DNA from: Betaproteobacteria bacterium
Lineage (GTDB): Bacteria > Pseudomonadota > Gammaproteobacteria > Burkholderiales > SG8-41
NCBI GenBank assembly: GCA_028291945.1
Contig: JAQGNH010000077.1
Coordinates: 1 to 64,000 of the forward strand
Length of the DNA stretch: 64,000 bases
Direction of reading: 5' to 3'
Below, one piece after another: positions 10,091 to 19,251 of the stretch. Below the pieces are notes generated by a model, which saw nothing but the letters and a program-made list of their open reading frames with translations, was not told the origin of the DNA and searched no databases. Made by a program: the position numbers and the translations under genes. The number at the start of each line of letters is the position of its first letter. Positions within the stretch are counted from its first letter, which is position 1.

Positions 10091-10593
10091 AGTCCGAGCA
10101 TTATGAGCGTATCGCATCGAACCGCAATCGAACGAGAGACTTCACTCGTACGAGTTGTCTGCGCTGAAATGGCGGCTGATGAGGTCGACCGTCGCGCACC
10201 CAGCAATTCAGGATCGCTGAAGGCTGAGAGTCCGAAGCCGAAGGGCCGCATTGAGCCGTGCGTTCAAATACGCGAAGCATTTAGTAGGTGGACCAGCGTG
10301 CGCGCCACGGCTCGCGTGGATCAGTGTAATAATCGCCGTTGATAGACAACCCTCGGTAACTGCTTGCCCGGCGTCGCTCACCTCTGCTCAACTCGGTGCG
10401 ATGGGCTCGAGCCTTCAGCTTGGATCGACGTGACAAGAAGGGCTGCTTGCGAGATATTACGTGCCCACTCTGTCCGGTGATCAATCCGGCGAACGAGCGC
10501 GCCTGAGGGACGAACGGCAGCAGCTTCGTATCGATACGCCGGGGAGTCGCAGTTCTGGATGGCATCGTGGCTTGAACGCGCAATGAGACGCAC

Positions 10594-11409
10594 GTGACCG
10601 ACAAATCAAAAGCCGGACGGATACGCGTTGGGATCGGCGGGTGGACATACGAGCCCTGGCGCAAGACGTTTTACCCCAAAGGCCTCGCACACGCGCGCGA
10701 GCTCGACTACGCGAGCCGGCAAGTGACTGCGATCGAAATCAATGGCACGTTCTACCGTACTCAGAAACCGCAAACGTTCGCCAAGTGGCGCGACGAAACT
10801 CCGGATGATTTCATGTTCGCCGTCAAAGCGCCGCGCTATGCCACGATGCGCAAAGTACTCGGCGATGCGGGTGAATCGATCGGGTGGTTCATAAACAGCG
10901 GCGTTTCAGAGCTTGGCCCGAAGCTCGGTCCGATATTGTGGCAGTTCGCTCCCACGAAGCGTTTCGACGCCGAAGATATGGAGCGCTTTTTGAAGCTGCT
11001 GCCGGCCGAAATCGCGGGTCGTCGCGCGCGTCACGTGCTCGAGCCTCGGCACGACAGCTTCAAGAGCGTCGAGTTCGTCAGACTTACGCGCAGCCACGGC
11101 GTGGCGACGGTATTCACCGATTCAGACGAGTATCCTAACTTCGGCGATGTCACGGCCGATTTCGTTTACGCGCGCCTGATGCGCGCGCAAGCCTCGATCA
11201 AGAGCGGCTACGACGCGGTGGCGCTCGATGCGTGGACGAAGATCGCCTGCACATTTGCGCGGGGCAGCGAGCCGAAGGAGTTTCCACGTATCGACACCGC
11301 TGCGCCGAAAGCGAAGGCCCGCGACGTGTTCGTGTTTTTCATCAACGGCGCGAAAGAGCGTGCGCCTGCCGCTGCACAGGACCTTCTGCAGCGACTGGAG
11401 CAGCGATGA
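10594..11409 (+). CDS. DUF72 domain-containing protein (YecE-like)
   Basis: RVGIGGWTYEPWRKTFYPKGLAHARELDYASRQVTAIEINGTFYRTQ. Confidence 0.9.
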   Translation: MTDKSKAGRIRVGIGGWTYEPWRKTFYPKGLAHARELDYASRQVTAIEINGTFYRTQKPQTFAKWRDETPDDFMFAVKAPRYATMRKVLGDAGESIGWFINSGVSELGPKLGPILWQFAPTKRFDAEDMERFLKLLPAEIAGRRARHVLEPRHDSFKSVEFVRLTRSHGVATVFTDSDEYPNFGDVTADFVYARLMRAQASIKSGYDAVALDAWTKIACTFARGSEPKEFPRIDTAAPKAKARDVFVFFINGAKERAPAAAQDLLQRLEQR

Positions 11410-12006
11410 TCAACGCGAGCGGTGGCCGCCCCCTTGGGTCGTGGCGGTGCTCGAGCCAGACGAAGCGATAGGCGCGGACCGCGTGAAGCCCCTGCCCGGC
11501 GCCAGGCTCTGGGCTTGGGCGGAGAGTCCAGGCGTGAAGCCGTTCAGTCCGACGACATTACCGGCCGTTACACCGCGGGGCAGAACCGGCTGAACGAGCC
11601 TACCCCCACGACGTCCGTAGAACCCCGGGTATGCATAGTACAAGGGGCCATAACAGTTGATGTCATTGCCCGCAAGACATGGATCAGCGGGGCCGCCTGA
11701 TGCCGACGGCATCATCGGAACGTACTGCGGCGGCAGGCGTTCGTAACTTCGAGGCCAGAAGTCGCCGTGCTCGCGAGCGCGCTGGACCATCTCGAGCGTC
11801 GCCCGATCCGGCGAGTACACGGAAAGGCGGTCTTGGACGACCGACAGGTCTTTTACGTTGCTCGACTTGGCCGGCGCGCGGTCGGAATAGTTGATGCCTC
11901 CGCGTTCGTCGACCCACCGGAAAAGCTCGGCTTTCGCCGTGACAGACGCTGCCGCAGTCAGCGTCGCGAACAATGCAGTCGTGAGAAGCAGAGTGGGCGC
12001 TCGCAT
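11410..12006 (-). CDS. DUF4124 domain-containing secreted protein
   Basis: Signal peptide then ELFRWVDERGGINYSDRAP. Confidence 0.85.
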   Translation of the reverse strand: MRAPTLLLTTALFATLTAAASVTAKAELFRWVDERGGINYSDRAPAKSSNVKDLSVVQDRLSVYSPDRATLEMVQRAREHGDFWPRSYERLPPQYVPMMPSASGGPADPCLAGNDINCYGPLYYAYPGFYGRRGGRLVQPVLPRGVTAGNVVGLNGFTPGLSAQAQSLAPGRGFTRSAPIASSGSSTATTQGGGHRSR

Positions 12007-12089
12007 TGCTTTATCCTTTTCGCAAAAAGATTTCTGACCCTGTTAAGACCACCATCATACCGCGACGTTCGAACGGCGGATATTCGATC

Positions 12090-12947
12090 TCACCCGCCCA
12101 TCGCAGGCGGCTCAACACCCATGACGAGGCCTTCGATGCCATGCTTCTGCGAGATCGGCATCAGTTTGTCTACGATGCGGCACACCAGATGATCGCGCAC
12201 GTACTGCGGCAGCTTGTCATAGTAATCGCGAGTCACCGTAAGGTCATGCAGCGCGGCATGGCCAGCGCCCGGTGCGTCAACGCCGAGCACCAACACAGGT
12301 CGTGCAACGGGCGAACGGTGCTCTGTTCCGCGATGTATCGTCAGAGCAGAGCGGCACGAGATGTCGCCCATCTGGGGATATTTGCGGACGCCGCGCTCGG
12401 CGTAGCGCGGCCACGCCTCTTGCGGAGGAAACATCTCGTGTGGCCATTTTCTTCCATCGTCCCATTGCGTACCGTGCGCAATTTCGAACGGCCCCATATC
12501 CTGCGTGACATCGACGCCGGTCATATTGAATGCGAGTGACGTAATCCGGTGTCGCTCGTAGGTGTCCTGCGGTGAGGGGAAGTCGCGGTGCCACGGCTGG
12601 TACTTGGCGCCCTGGAATGGTGTGTCGAAACCTATTTCTACGATCTCGTACTCGGGACCGAGCACTGCTTCGGACATGGCGGCGACCCACGGATGAGTAA
12701 CGAGGTCGACAAAGCCGTGGAAATCCTGCGGATGGATTTCCACGTACCAGCGCCGCGGGCCGCGGCCGACTGCGCCGCCAGGCCTCTGAATCGCCTCCCA
12801 GAACGCGGTCATCGTGCTTTCGCGCATCTGCTCGGTCCACTCGGGCGAAAACGCACCCTTTACACCCGTGACGCCGTCTCGGTACAAAGTGTCGACGTGC
12901 GCTGCAACGTCCTCCGACATTCGCGGTTGCAGGTAAGCAGTATTCAT
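12090..12947 (-). CDS. Phytanoyl-CoA dioxygenase (PhyH) family protein
   Basis: PWHRDFPSPQDTYERHRITSLAFNMTGVDVTQDMGPFEIAHGTQW, HRGTEHRSPVARPVLVLGV. Confidence 0.85.
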   Translation of the reverse strand: MNTAYLQPRMSEDVAAHVDTLYRDGVTGVKGAFSPEWTEQMRESTMTAFWEAIQRPGGAVGRGPRRWYVEIHPQDFHGFVDLVTHPWVAAMSEAVLGPEYEIVEIGFDTPFQGAKYQPWHRDFPSPQDTYERHRITSLAFNMTGVDVTQDMGPFEIAHGTQWDDGRKWPHEMFPPQEAWPRYAERGVRKYPQMGDISCRSALTIHRGTEHRSPVARPVLVLGVDAPGAGHAALHDLTVTRDYYDKLPQYVRDHLVCRIVDKLMPISQKHGIEGLVMGVEPPAMGG

Positions 12948-13043
12948 GAAGCGCTCCGGCTGGCGTGTGCGAACGCTAGCGAAAAAGATACCGGGGAAAG
13001 ACCAACGGTGTGACGCACGTCAACGCTGTATGCGCAGGCGAGC

Positions 13044-13883
13044 TTAATCCCATGCCGGGGCGCGCCCTTTCGGATTCGCAATGCGTCCGTCCGGTCGCTT
13101 GAGCGCGCTGATTCGGCTCATTTCATCCCCGGTCAGGTCGAAGTCGAAGACCTGGAGACTCTCGGCCATGTGCCTGGGATTCGCCGACCTTGGGATAGCC
13201 GCGACATTGCCCTGCTGCATGAGCCAGCGCAGTGCGATCTGCGCGATGGTCTTCTCCTTCTTGCGCGCGATTTCGCCGATCACGGCGTCGTTGAACAATC
13301 GTCCGCGCGCGAGAGGGCAGTATGCAGTGAAGACAAGGCCAAGCCGACGGCAGCCCGCAAGCACCTTCGATTGATCGAGGTACGGATGGTATTCAGCCTG
13401 CAGCGTCACGAGCGGCTCGGGAGAGAGGCGCATAGCTTCTTCGACCAGCGCGATATTGAAGTTCGCGACGCCGATGTGGCGCGTCTTGCCTTCGCGTTTA
13501 GCTTTGGCCAGAGCGGCCATGGTTTCGGCTAGCGGTATGTTGTCGATCGTCGGCCAGTGCACGTGCAGCAGGTCCACGTAATCGACCTGCAGATTGCGCA
13601 GGCTTTCATCGACGGAGCGGGCGAAGTCGTCGGCGCGCAGATATTCGTGGGACACTTTCGTCGTGAGAAATATCTGTTCGCGGGGAACGCCTGACGCACG
13701 TAGGCCCGCACCGACACCTTTCTCGGAACCGTACTTCCAAGCCGTGTCTATGTGGCGATAGCCGAGCTCCAGTGCTTTCGCGACGATCTCACTACAATCG
13801 CCGAGCTGCGACGTGCCGAATCCAATCGCTGGAATTTGTACGCCCTGAGCGGACGATACTGTCGGAATCTGAACCTGCTTCAT
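13044..13883 (-). CDS. Aldo/keto reductase
   Basis: IPAIGFGTSQLG, LGYRHIDTAWKYGSEKGVGAGL, VDYVDLLHVHWP, RWLMQQGNVAAIPRSANPRH. Confidence 0.93.
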   Translation of the reverse strand: MKQVQIPTVSSAQGVQIPAIGFGTSQLGDCSEIVAKALELGYRHIDTAWKYGSEKGVGAGLRASGVPREQIFLTTKVSHEYLRADDFARSVDESLRNLQVDYVDLLHVHWPTIDNIPLAETMAALAKAKREGKTRHIGVANFNIALVEEAMRLSPEPLVTLQAEYHPYLDQSKVLAGCRRLGLVFTAYCPLARGRLFNDAVIGEIARKKEKTIAQIALRWLMQQGNVAAIPRSANPRHMAESLQVFDFDLTGDEMSRISALKRPDGRIANPKGRAPAWD

Positions 13884-13996
13884 CTATACCTCGTTTGTAA
13901 ATCGCGGCCCCATGCCCCATGCTGCATGCGGCTGCCTGCAACGACTTTGGACGATGAGTCAGTTCGCTACCTCATCACGTTTCCGTGCACGGCGCC

Positions 13997-14962
13997 TTAT
14001 TCCGCGCGAACACCTGCGTCCTCGATCACTTTGCCCCACCTCACCAACTCCGACTTGAGAAATGCCGCGTGTTTCTCGGGCGTATTCGCGTCGCTCTGGT
14101 CGATTCCTTGCTGCAGCATGCGCTTCTTGAAGTCTGGCGCATTCATGATCTTGTAGATGTCGGCATGTATGCGCTTGATGATGTCGCGTGGCGTCGCGCC
14201 GGGAACATAAAGGCCGCTCCAGGTGGCCGTGTCGAAGCCCGGGATTCCCGATTCCGCGACGGTCGGAAATTCCGGCGCGAGAGATGAGCGCTGCAGGCTC
14301 GTGATCGCCAGTGCGCGCAGCTTTCCTGCCTGGACATGTGGAAACACCACCGGGAAATTCGAGAACATGTACGGTATCTGACCGCCGAGCAGGTCGACGA
14401 CGCCCGGGTTCTCTCCTTTGTATGGCACGTGCGTGACCTTCACCTTGAGCGACGTATTGAGCAACTCGCCCGCCATGTGCGGCGTGGACCCGATTCCTCC
14501 CGACGCATACGAAAGGTTCTTCGCGTTGCTTTTGACGAACGTGGCGAACTCCCTGAAGCTCCGGGGCGGGAGTGAGGGATGGAGTACGAGGAGCTGAGGC
14601 GTCGAGCCGATGACCGCAATCGGCGCGAAGTCTTTCATCGGGTCGAAGGGCACTTTCTTGAAAATGAGCGGCGCCACCACGGTCGTGGTCTGCGGAGACA
14701 CGAGCCAGGTGTAACCGTCGGGTGCAGCTTTCGAAGTGAGCTCGCCCGCGATGAGGCCGCTCGCACCCGGCCGGTTGTCGACGAGCACCTGTGTGCCCCA
14801 GAGTTTGTTCAGCTCCTGGGCAAACAGGCGCGCCGTGAGGTCAGTCGACCCGCCGGGCGCGAAGCCGACAAGAATGCGGACGGTCTTTAGCGGATAATTC
14901 TGAGCGTGCGATTCAGGCTCAAGCGACATCAATGCCGCGAAAAGCGTCAGAGCGAATCTCAC
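13997..14962 (-). CDS. TctC/Bug substrate-binding protein
   Basis: NYPLKTVRILVGFAPGGSTDLTARLFAQEL, PGASGLIAGELTSKAAPDGYT. Confidence 0.95.
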   Translation of the reverse strand: MRFALTLFAALMSLEPESHAQNYPLKTVRILVGFAPGGSTDLTARLFAQELNKLWGTQVLVDNRPGASGLIAGELTSKAAPDGYTWLVSPQTTTVVAPLIFKKVPFDPMKDFAPIAVIGSTPQLLVLHPSLPPRSFREFATFVKSNAKNLSYASGGIGSTPHMAGELLNTSLKVKVTHVPYKGENPGVVDLLGGQIPYMFSNFPVVFPHVQAGKLRALAITSLQRSSLAPEFPTVAESGIPGFDTATWSGLYVPGATPRDIIKRIHADIYKIMNAPDFKKRMLQQGIDQSDANTPEKHAAFLKSELVRWGKVIEDAGVRAE

Positions 14963-15120
14963 GTTTCCTCCTGTCGCCTGATGGGGACGCGACGTGCACC
15001 GATTATGTTGCGCTCGGAGTTTGCCTGTCTACTACACGCTGGCGAAAAAATACTGGGCACCGGCCGGAGGAGTAGACTCGATCCAGGAACCCCGCGTCGT
15101 TTCTGCCGACTATCCTCGCG

Positions 15121-15951
15121 ATGCCAGTTGCTCCAAAACTCAAGACACCTGCGGGCGCGTGCGACTGGCACATGCATATTTTTGATGCGCGCTTTCCGCT
15201 CGCCAAGCACGCGCGACGCAAGGAAGCGGACGCCACGGTATCGCAATATAGGAAAGTCCAGCAGCACCTCGGTCTCGAACGCGTTATCGTGGTCCAGCCG
15301 ACCGCCTATGGCAAAGACAATCGCTGCACGCTCGCAGCCGTCAGCGAATTGGGCGAGTGCGCACGCGGTATCGCAGTCGTCGACAACAATGTGACCGACG
15401 CTGAGCTCGAGCGACTGACGCGAGGCGGCATGCGCGGCGTGCGCTTTCGTATGCTCGACACGCCGGAGCTTGGCTGGGCGCTGCTTCCTGAAATGGCTGC
15501 GCGTCTCGCATCATTCGGCTGGCACGTGCAGTTTCAGATGGACGGCCGCTTTTTTGAAGACCGCGCAGAACTGTTGCGTCGGTTACCGTGCACGCTGGTG
15601 CATATCGGCAAGTTCCCCGAGCCCGTTTTGCCCGACCATCGGGGCTTTCAGTCGTTGCTGCGCATCCTCGAGAGCGGCCGATGCTGGGTCAAGCTCTCGG
15701 GCGCGTACATGATGTCGAAGTCGGGTCCGCCTCTCTATGAAGACATTGGCATCCTCGCTAAAGCACTCGTGCAGCGTGCACCCGAGCGACTGGTGTGGGC
15801 GAGCAACTGGCCGCATCCGCTGTCCGGCGCCCACGGCCTGCCGGACGATGCGACATTGCTCGATACCCTGCTCGATTGGGCACCTGACGCAGATACGCGT
15901 AATCGCATACTTGCGCAGAATCCTGCTGAGCTTTACGGTTTTGGTAGCTGA
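15121..15951 (+). CDS. Amidohydrolase family protein (2-pyrone-4,6-dicarboxylate lactonase-like)
   Basis: CDWHMHIFDARFPL HxH motif; RLVWASNWPHP; similar to 31615-32496. Confidence 0.85.
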   Translation: MPVAPKLKTPAGACDWHMHIFDARFPLAKHARRKEADATVSQYRKVQQHLGLERVIVVQPTAYGKDNRCTLAAVSELGECARGIAVVDNNVTDAELERLTRGGMRGVRFRMLDTPELGWALLPEMAARLASFGWHVQFQMDGRFFEDRAELLRRLPCTLVHIGKFPEPVLPDHRGFQSLLRILESGRCWVKLSGAYMMSKSGPPLYEDIGILAKALVQRAPERLVWASNWPHPLSGAHGLPDDATLLDTLLDWAPDADTRNRILAQNPAELYGFGS

Positions 15952-15981
15952 TTCACGAGCTACTCACAGGGAGGCATCATC

Positions 15982-16086
15982 ATGATCGCGATTGCGCCGT
16001 TGTTCTTGTATCGAAGAATGAAGCAGCCGTATCCACCAGATCTGGGGCTGGAACCTGCCACTTCGACTCCCACAGAGACACGCTGA
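15982..16086 (+). CDS. Candidate 34-aa small ORF between amidohydrolase and SDR genes
   Basis: Strong SD (AGGGAGG) 7 nt before ATG; MIAIAPLFLYRRMKQPYPPDLGLEPATSTPTETR*; below the ORF-track length cut-off. Confidence 0.35.
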   Translation: MIAIAPLFLYRRMKQPYPPDLGLEPATSTPTETR

Positions 16087-16092
16087 CGCGAT

Positions 16093-16821
16093 ATGTCCGA
16101 GCCGAGCACCGAGCGTTCGACGCCAATTCCAGAATTTCGCTGTGCCCTCATCGTTGGCGCGGGGCAAGGCCTGAGTGCCGCCATCGCACGCCTGTTTGCG
16201 CGTTATGGCATGCAGGTCGCCCTCGCGTCGCGCCAGCCCGAAAAGCTCGCGTCGGTTTGTAAGGAGATCGGTGGACAGGCGTTCAGCTGCGACGCGGCTG
16301 ATCCCGACGACGTGCAACGCTTGTTTGCCGAAGTCGATGGCGCAATGTGCGAGCCCGACGTGGTGGTCTACAACGCAAGCGGGCGCGTGCGGGGTCCGAT
16401 CGCGGACCTGGATCCCGCGCAGGTCGAGCGCTCGCTTGCGGTTACTGCATATGGCGGTTTTCTGATCGGTCAACAGGCGGTGCGCCGCATGCTGCCTCAC
16501 AAGCACGGGGCAATCCTGTTCACCGGTGCGTCGGCGAGTGTGAAAGGCTATCCGCACTCCGCGCCTTTCGCCATGGGCAAGTTCGCGCTTCGAGGCCTCG
16601 CTCAGAGCATGGCGCGTGAGCTTTCGCCGCAAGGCATACATGTCGCTCATTTCGTGATCGATGGCGCCATCGCTCAGCCGGGTCGCACGTCGACGTCGAC
16701 TCTACCCGATTCCATGCTCGACCCGGAGGCGATCGCAGTTAACTATCTGCACGTTCTGCGTCAGCCGCGTAGCGCCTGGACGTGGGAGATGGAGGTCAGG
16801 CCGTGGGTTGAAAAGTTTTGA
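16093..16821 (+). CDS. SDR family NAD(P)-dependent oxidoreductase
   Basis: ALIVGAGQGLSAAIARLFARYGMQVALASR; HGAILFTGASASVKGYPHSAPFAMGKFALRGLAQSMARE. Confidence 0.85.
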   Translation: MSEPSTERSTPIPEFRCALIVGAGQGLSAAIARLFARYGMQVALASRQPEKLASVCKEIGGQAFSCDAADPDDVQRLFAEVDGAMCEPDVVVYNASGRVRGPIADLDPAQVERSLAVTAYGGFLIGQQAVRRMLPHKHGAILFTGASASVKGYPHSAPFAMGKFALRGLAQSMARELSPQGIHVAHFVIDGAIAQPGRTSTSTLPDSMLDPEAIAVNYLHVLRQPRSAWTWEMEVRPWVEKF

Positions 16822-16949
16822 GCGCGTCCTGAGGTTGCTGGGCGCCGCCTCGCAATGACCCTGTAAGCGAGAACGTCTACACTCGACATGTGAGTCTCCC
16901 GCAGCGAGGCTCCGCCCCATCGGTTTACGACACGATAACGGAGAGAGGT

Positions 16950-18143
16950 ATGCGACCATTCGAAGGTGTAAAAATCCTGGACTGCACGCACGTGCTTGCG
17001 GGTCCTTTTGCAGCTTATCAACTGGGCGTGCTCGGCGCGGACGTGATCAAGGTTGAGGATCCAAACGAGCCGGATCAGAGCCGCGAGTCAGGGGCCGACA
17101 TGGCGCTCAACAAGAAGCGCATGGGGACGGGGTTTCTTACGCAGGGCTCGAACAAGCGCTCGATCGCGCTGAATCTGAAGACTGAAGATGGGCGCGCGGC
17201 ACTGAAGCGGCTGGTCAAAGACTGGGCCGATGTGCTCGTGGAGAATTACCGGCCCGGTGCGTTCAAGGCGCTCGGCCTGGGTTACGACGACCTCTCGCGT
17301 TTGAATCCGAAGCTCGTCTATGCGTCGATGACGGCGTTCGGTCAGGATGGGCCGCGCGGGAATCAGACCGCTTACGATCACGCGATACAGGCGACCTCCG
17401 GTATTACATCCACGACCGGCACCGAAACGAGTGGGCCGATCAAAGTCGGCGCGCCCGTCATCGATTATGCAGTGGGCACAACAGGCGCTTTCGCGATTTC
17501 GGCGGCGCTCTACCAGACGCTGCGCACCGGCAAGGGCCAGCACATCGACATGGCGATGCTCGACGTCGCGCTCATCCTGCAGGCTTCCCACGTCACTGAT
17601 TACTTTCACAGCGGGCACACGACCAAACGCGCCGGCAACCGCATGCGCTTCCCCGAGTCCTCCATGCACGAGGCGAGCGATGGACTGGTGCAGCTTGCCG
17701 CGTCCAACGGAAGGCAGCATCGGCGCTTTTACAACGCCATTGGCGAGCCCGCCGAAGCTGAGCGGCGAAGCCTCGACGAGCGATATGGACGATACGACGA
17801 GAAGCACTCGATGATCGCAAAGAAAATGAAGGAGAAAACCGCCCAGGAGTGGGAGGACTACCTGCAATCAAAGCACGTGCCGGCCACTCGCGTGCGCGAG
17901 CTCAAGGAGACGCTGCAGGATCCCCATCTGAAGTTCCGGCGTGTGCTGCACCGGCATGAGAACGTGCCCGGCGTCGGTAAGCCGGTTACGGTGCCGTTGT
18001 GCGGTTTCAAATTTGCGCACGATGGCGCTTCGATCGAGCGGCCGCCACCACAGCTCGGCCAGCACACCGATGAAGTGCTCGCTTCAGTCGGATACGGCGC
18101 GGCGGATATTGCAGCCATGCGAAAGAGCGGGGCCGTCGCGTAA
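16950..18143 (+). CDS. CaiB/BaiF family CoA-transferase
   Basis: MRPFEGVKILDCTHVLAGPFAAYQLGVLGADVIKVEDP; VENYRPGAFKALGLGYDDL. Confidence 0.95.
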   Translation: MRPFEGVKILDCTHVLAGPFAAYQLGVLGADVIKVEDPNEPDQSRESGADMALNKKRMGTGFLTQGSNKRSIALNLKTEDGRAALKRLVKDWADVLVENYRPGAFKALGLGYDDLSRLNPKLVYASMTAFGQDGPRGNQTAYDHAIQATSGITSTTGTETSGPIKVGAPVIDYAVGTTGAFAISAALYQTLRTGKGQHIDMAMLDVALILQASHVTDYFHSGHTTKRAGNRMRFPESSMHEASDGLVQLAASNGRQHRRFYNAIGEPAEAERRSLDERYGRYDEKHSMIAKKMKEKTAQEWEDYLQSKHVPATRVRELKETLQDPHLKFRRVLHRHENVPGVGKPVTVPLCGFKFAHDGASIERPPPQLGQHTDEVLASVGYGAADIAAMRKSGAVA

Positions 18144-18206
18144 GTCTGATCGGCCTTTCCCCTGCTCGAGCGCGCACGTCATGACTTTGCTCGAGCAGGG
18201 GCGTTA

Positions 18207-18869
18207 CTACTTCAGGTCTTTCGCGTCCTTTAGAGTGTTGCGCAACTGCCAAGGTTTGGCGCGCCGAATGGTACTTTCATTCCCCCCCGCGCTGACCGAT
18301 CCACCTACGGCACCGCCTGCGCTCACGCCGCTGCTGGCGCCGACTCCGGAAAGCGTTCCACGCGTTGTGCTCGGCGAGTAGCCGAGATACGGCACGTAGG
18401 CATCACGGTTCTTTTCGTAGCACCTTGGGTCGGAGCTTCTCAAGCACGGGTCGCGAGGGGCTTCAGGCTGGGACGGACGCACGCCGCTCAGGCGGGCTCC
18501 ACCCTGCAGCTCTCCGCTTCCAAGCGTGCGCGGTTGTGGATCCGGATCATTCATACCGCGCATTCCCGCGTCCGCATCGCGTCCGGGATGGGGCTGTGTC
18601 GCGCGACCTGCTGTCGTGTTGTCACCAGGCCGGCCGCGCTCTGCATCGACAAGTTCCTGCGAGCGCTTCTCGAACGCGGATGGCGGCGCAGGGGCTTGTA
18701 GGACGGTGAGCGCCCGGACTTTGGACGGATCGTGCGGAAGCTGATCGGAATACGTGGTCGCGCCGTTCAGTTCGACCCACCGGTACATTGCGGAGTGTGC
18801 TGCTGGCGCAGCTGCAAACAGCGCCAGCGCGACGATGGTTCGAGTTGAGTTGAACACGGATGCTTGCAT
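18207..18869 (-). CDS. DUF4124 domain-containing secreted protein
   Basis: Signal peptide then AMYRWVELNGATTYSDQLP; internal ATG start at 18869. Confidence 0.82.
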   Translation of the reverse strand: MQASVFNSTRTIVALALFAAAPAAHSAMYRWVELNGATTYSDQLPHDPSKVRALTVLQAPAPPSAFEKRSQELVDAERGRPGDNTTAGRATQPHPGRDADAGMRGMNDPDPQPRTLGSGELQGGARLSGVRPSQPEAPRDPCLRSSDPRCYEKNRDAYVPYLGYSPSTTRGTLSGVGASSGVSAGGAVGGSVSAGGNESTIRRAKPWQLRNTLKDAKDLK

Positions 18870-19251
18870 GGCAGTGAATACGTGCAATAAAGATTCCCGA
18901 CGAAACGTACGACCCTTGTTCAGGGCAGCGCAGTACACAGCGGCGAACGTCAAACCCTGTCACGGGGAGCGTAGCTTCCGTTCCTCGCGGGTGACGCGAG
19001 CTTGCGTTGAACGGGCCCGCTTGCCCGCGGCCGCACTCGCTCGTAACGCACGTTCTATGCCTTTCGTGCAAGGCTCTGAAGCAGTAGAGGTTTCTCGAAT
19101 AAAGCGGAAGATTTACCATCGCAAACGTAAAATAACTCGACAGGTCGTTCGTCGTCGGACGGAGAGCCGATTGAAGCTCGCAGCTCGCTGGTGGACTGCT
19201 CAGCTGCAGGATCTAGATCCCGCAATGCCAAGCTTTCGCGCCGGGGCCGGC

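Noticed and set aside
10118-10593. Several short ORFs in the cysK-DUF72 divergent gap, e.g. 10281-10664 minus
   Set aside because: No ribosome-binding context or recognisable domain, and it overlaps the DUF72 5' end; treated as intergenic.
18984-19000. CTCGCG-GGTGA-CGCGAG hairpin
   Set aside because: Short and common in GC-rich DNA, no T-tract; insufficient to call a terminator.
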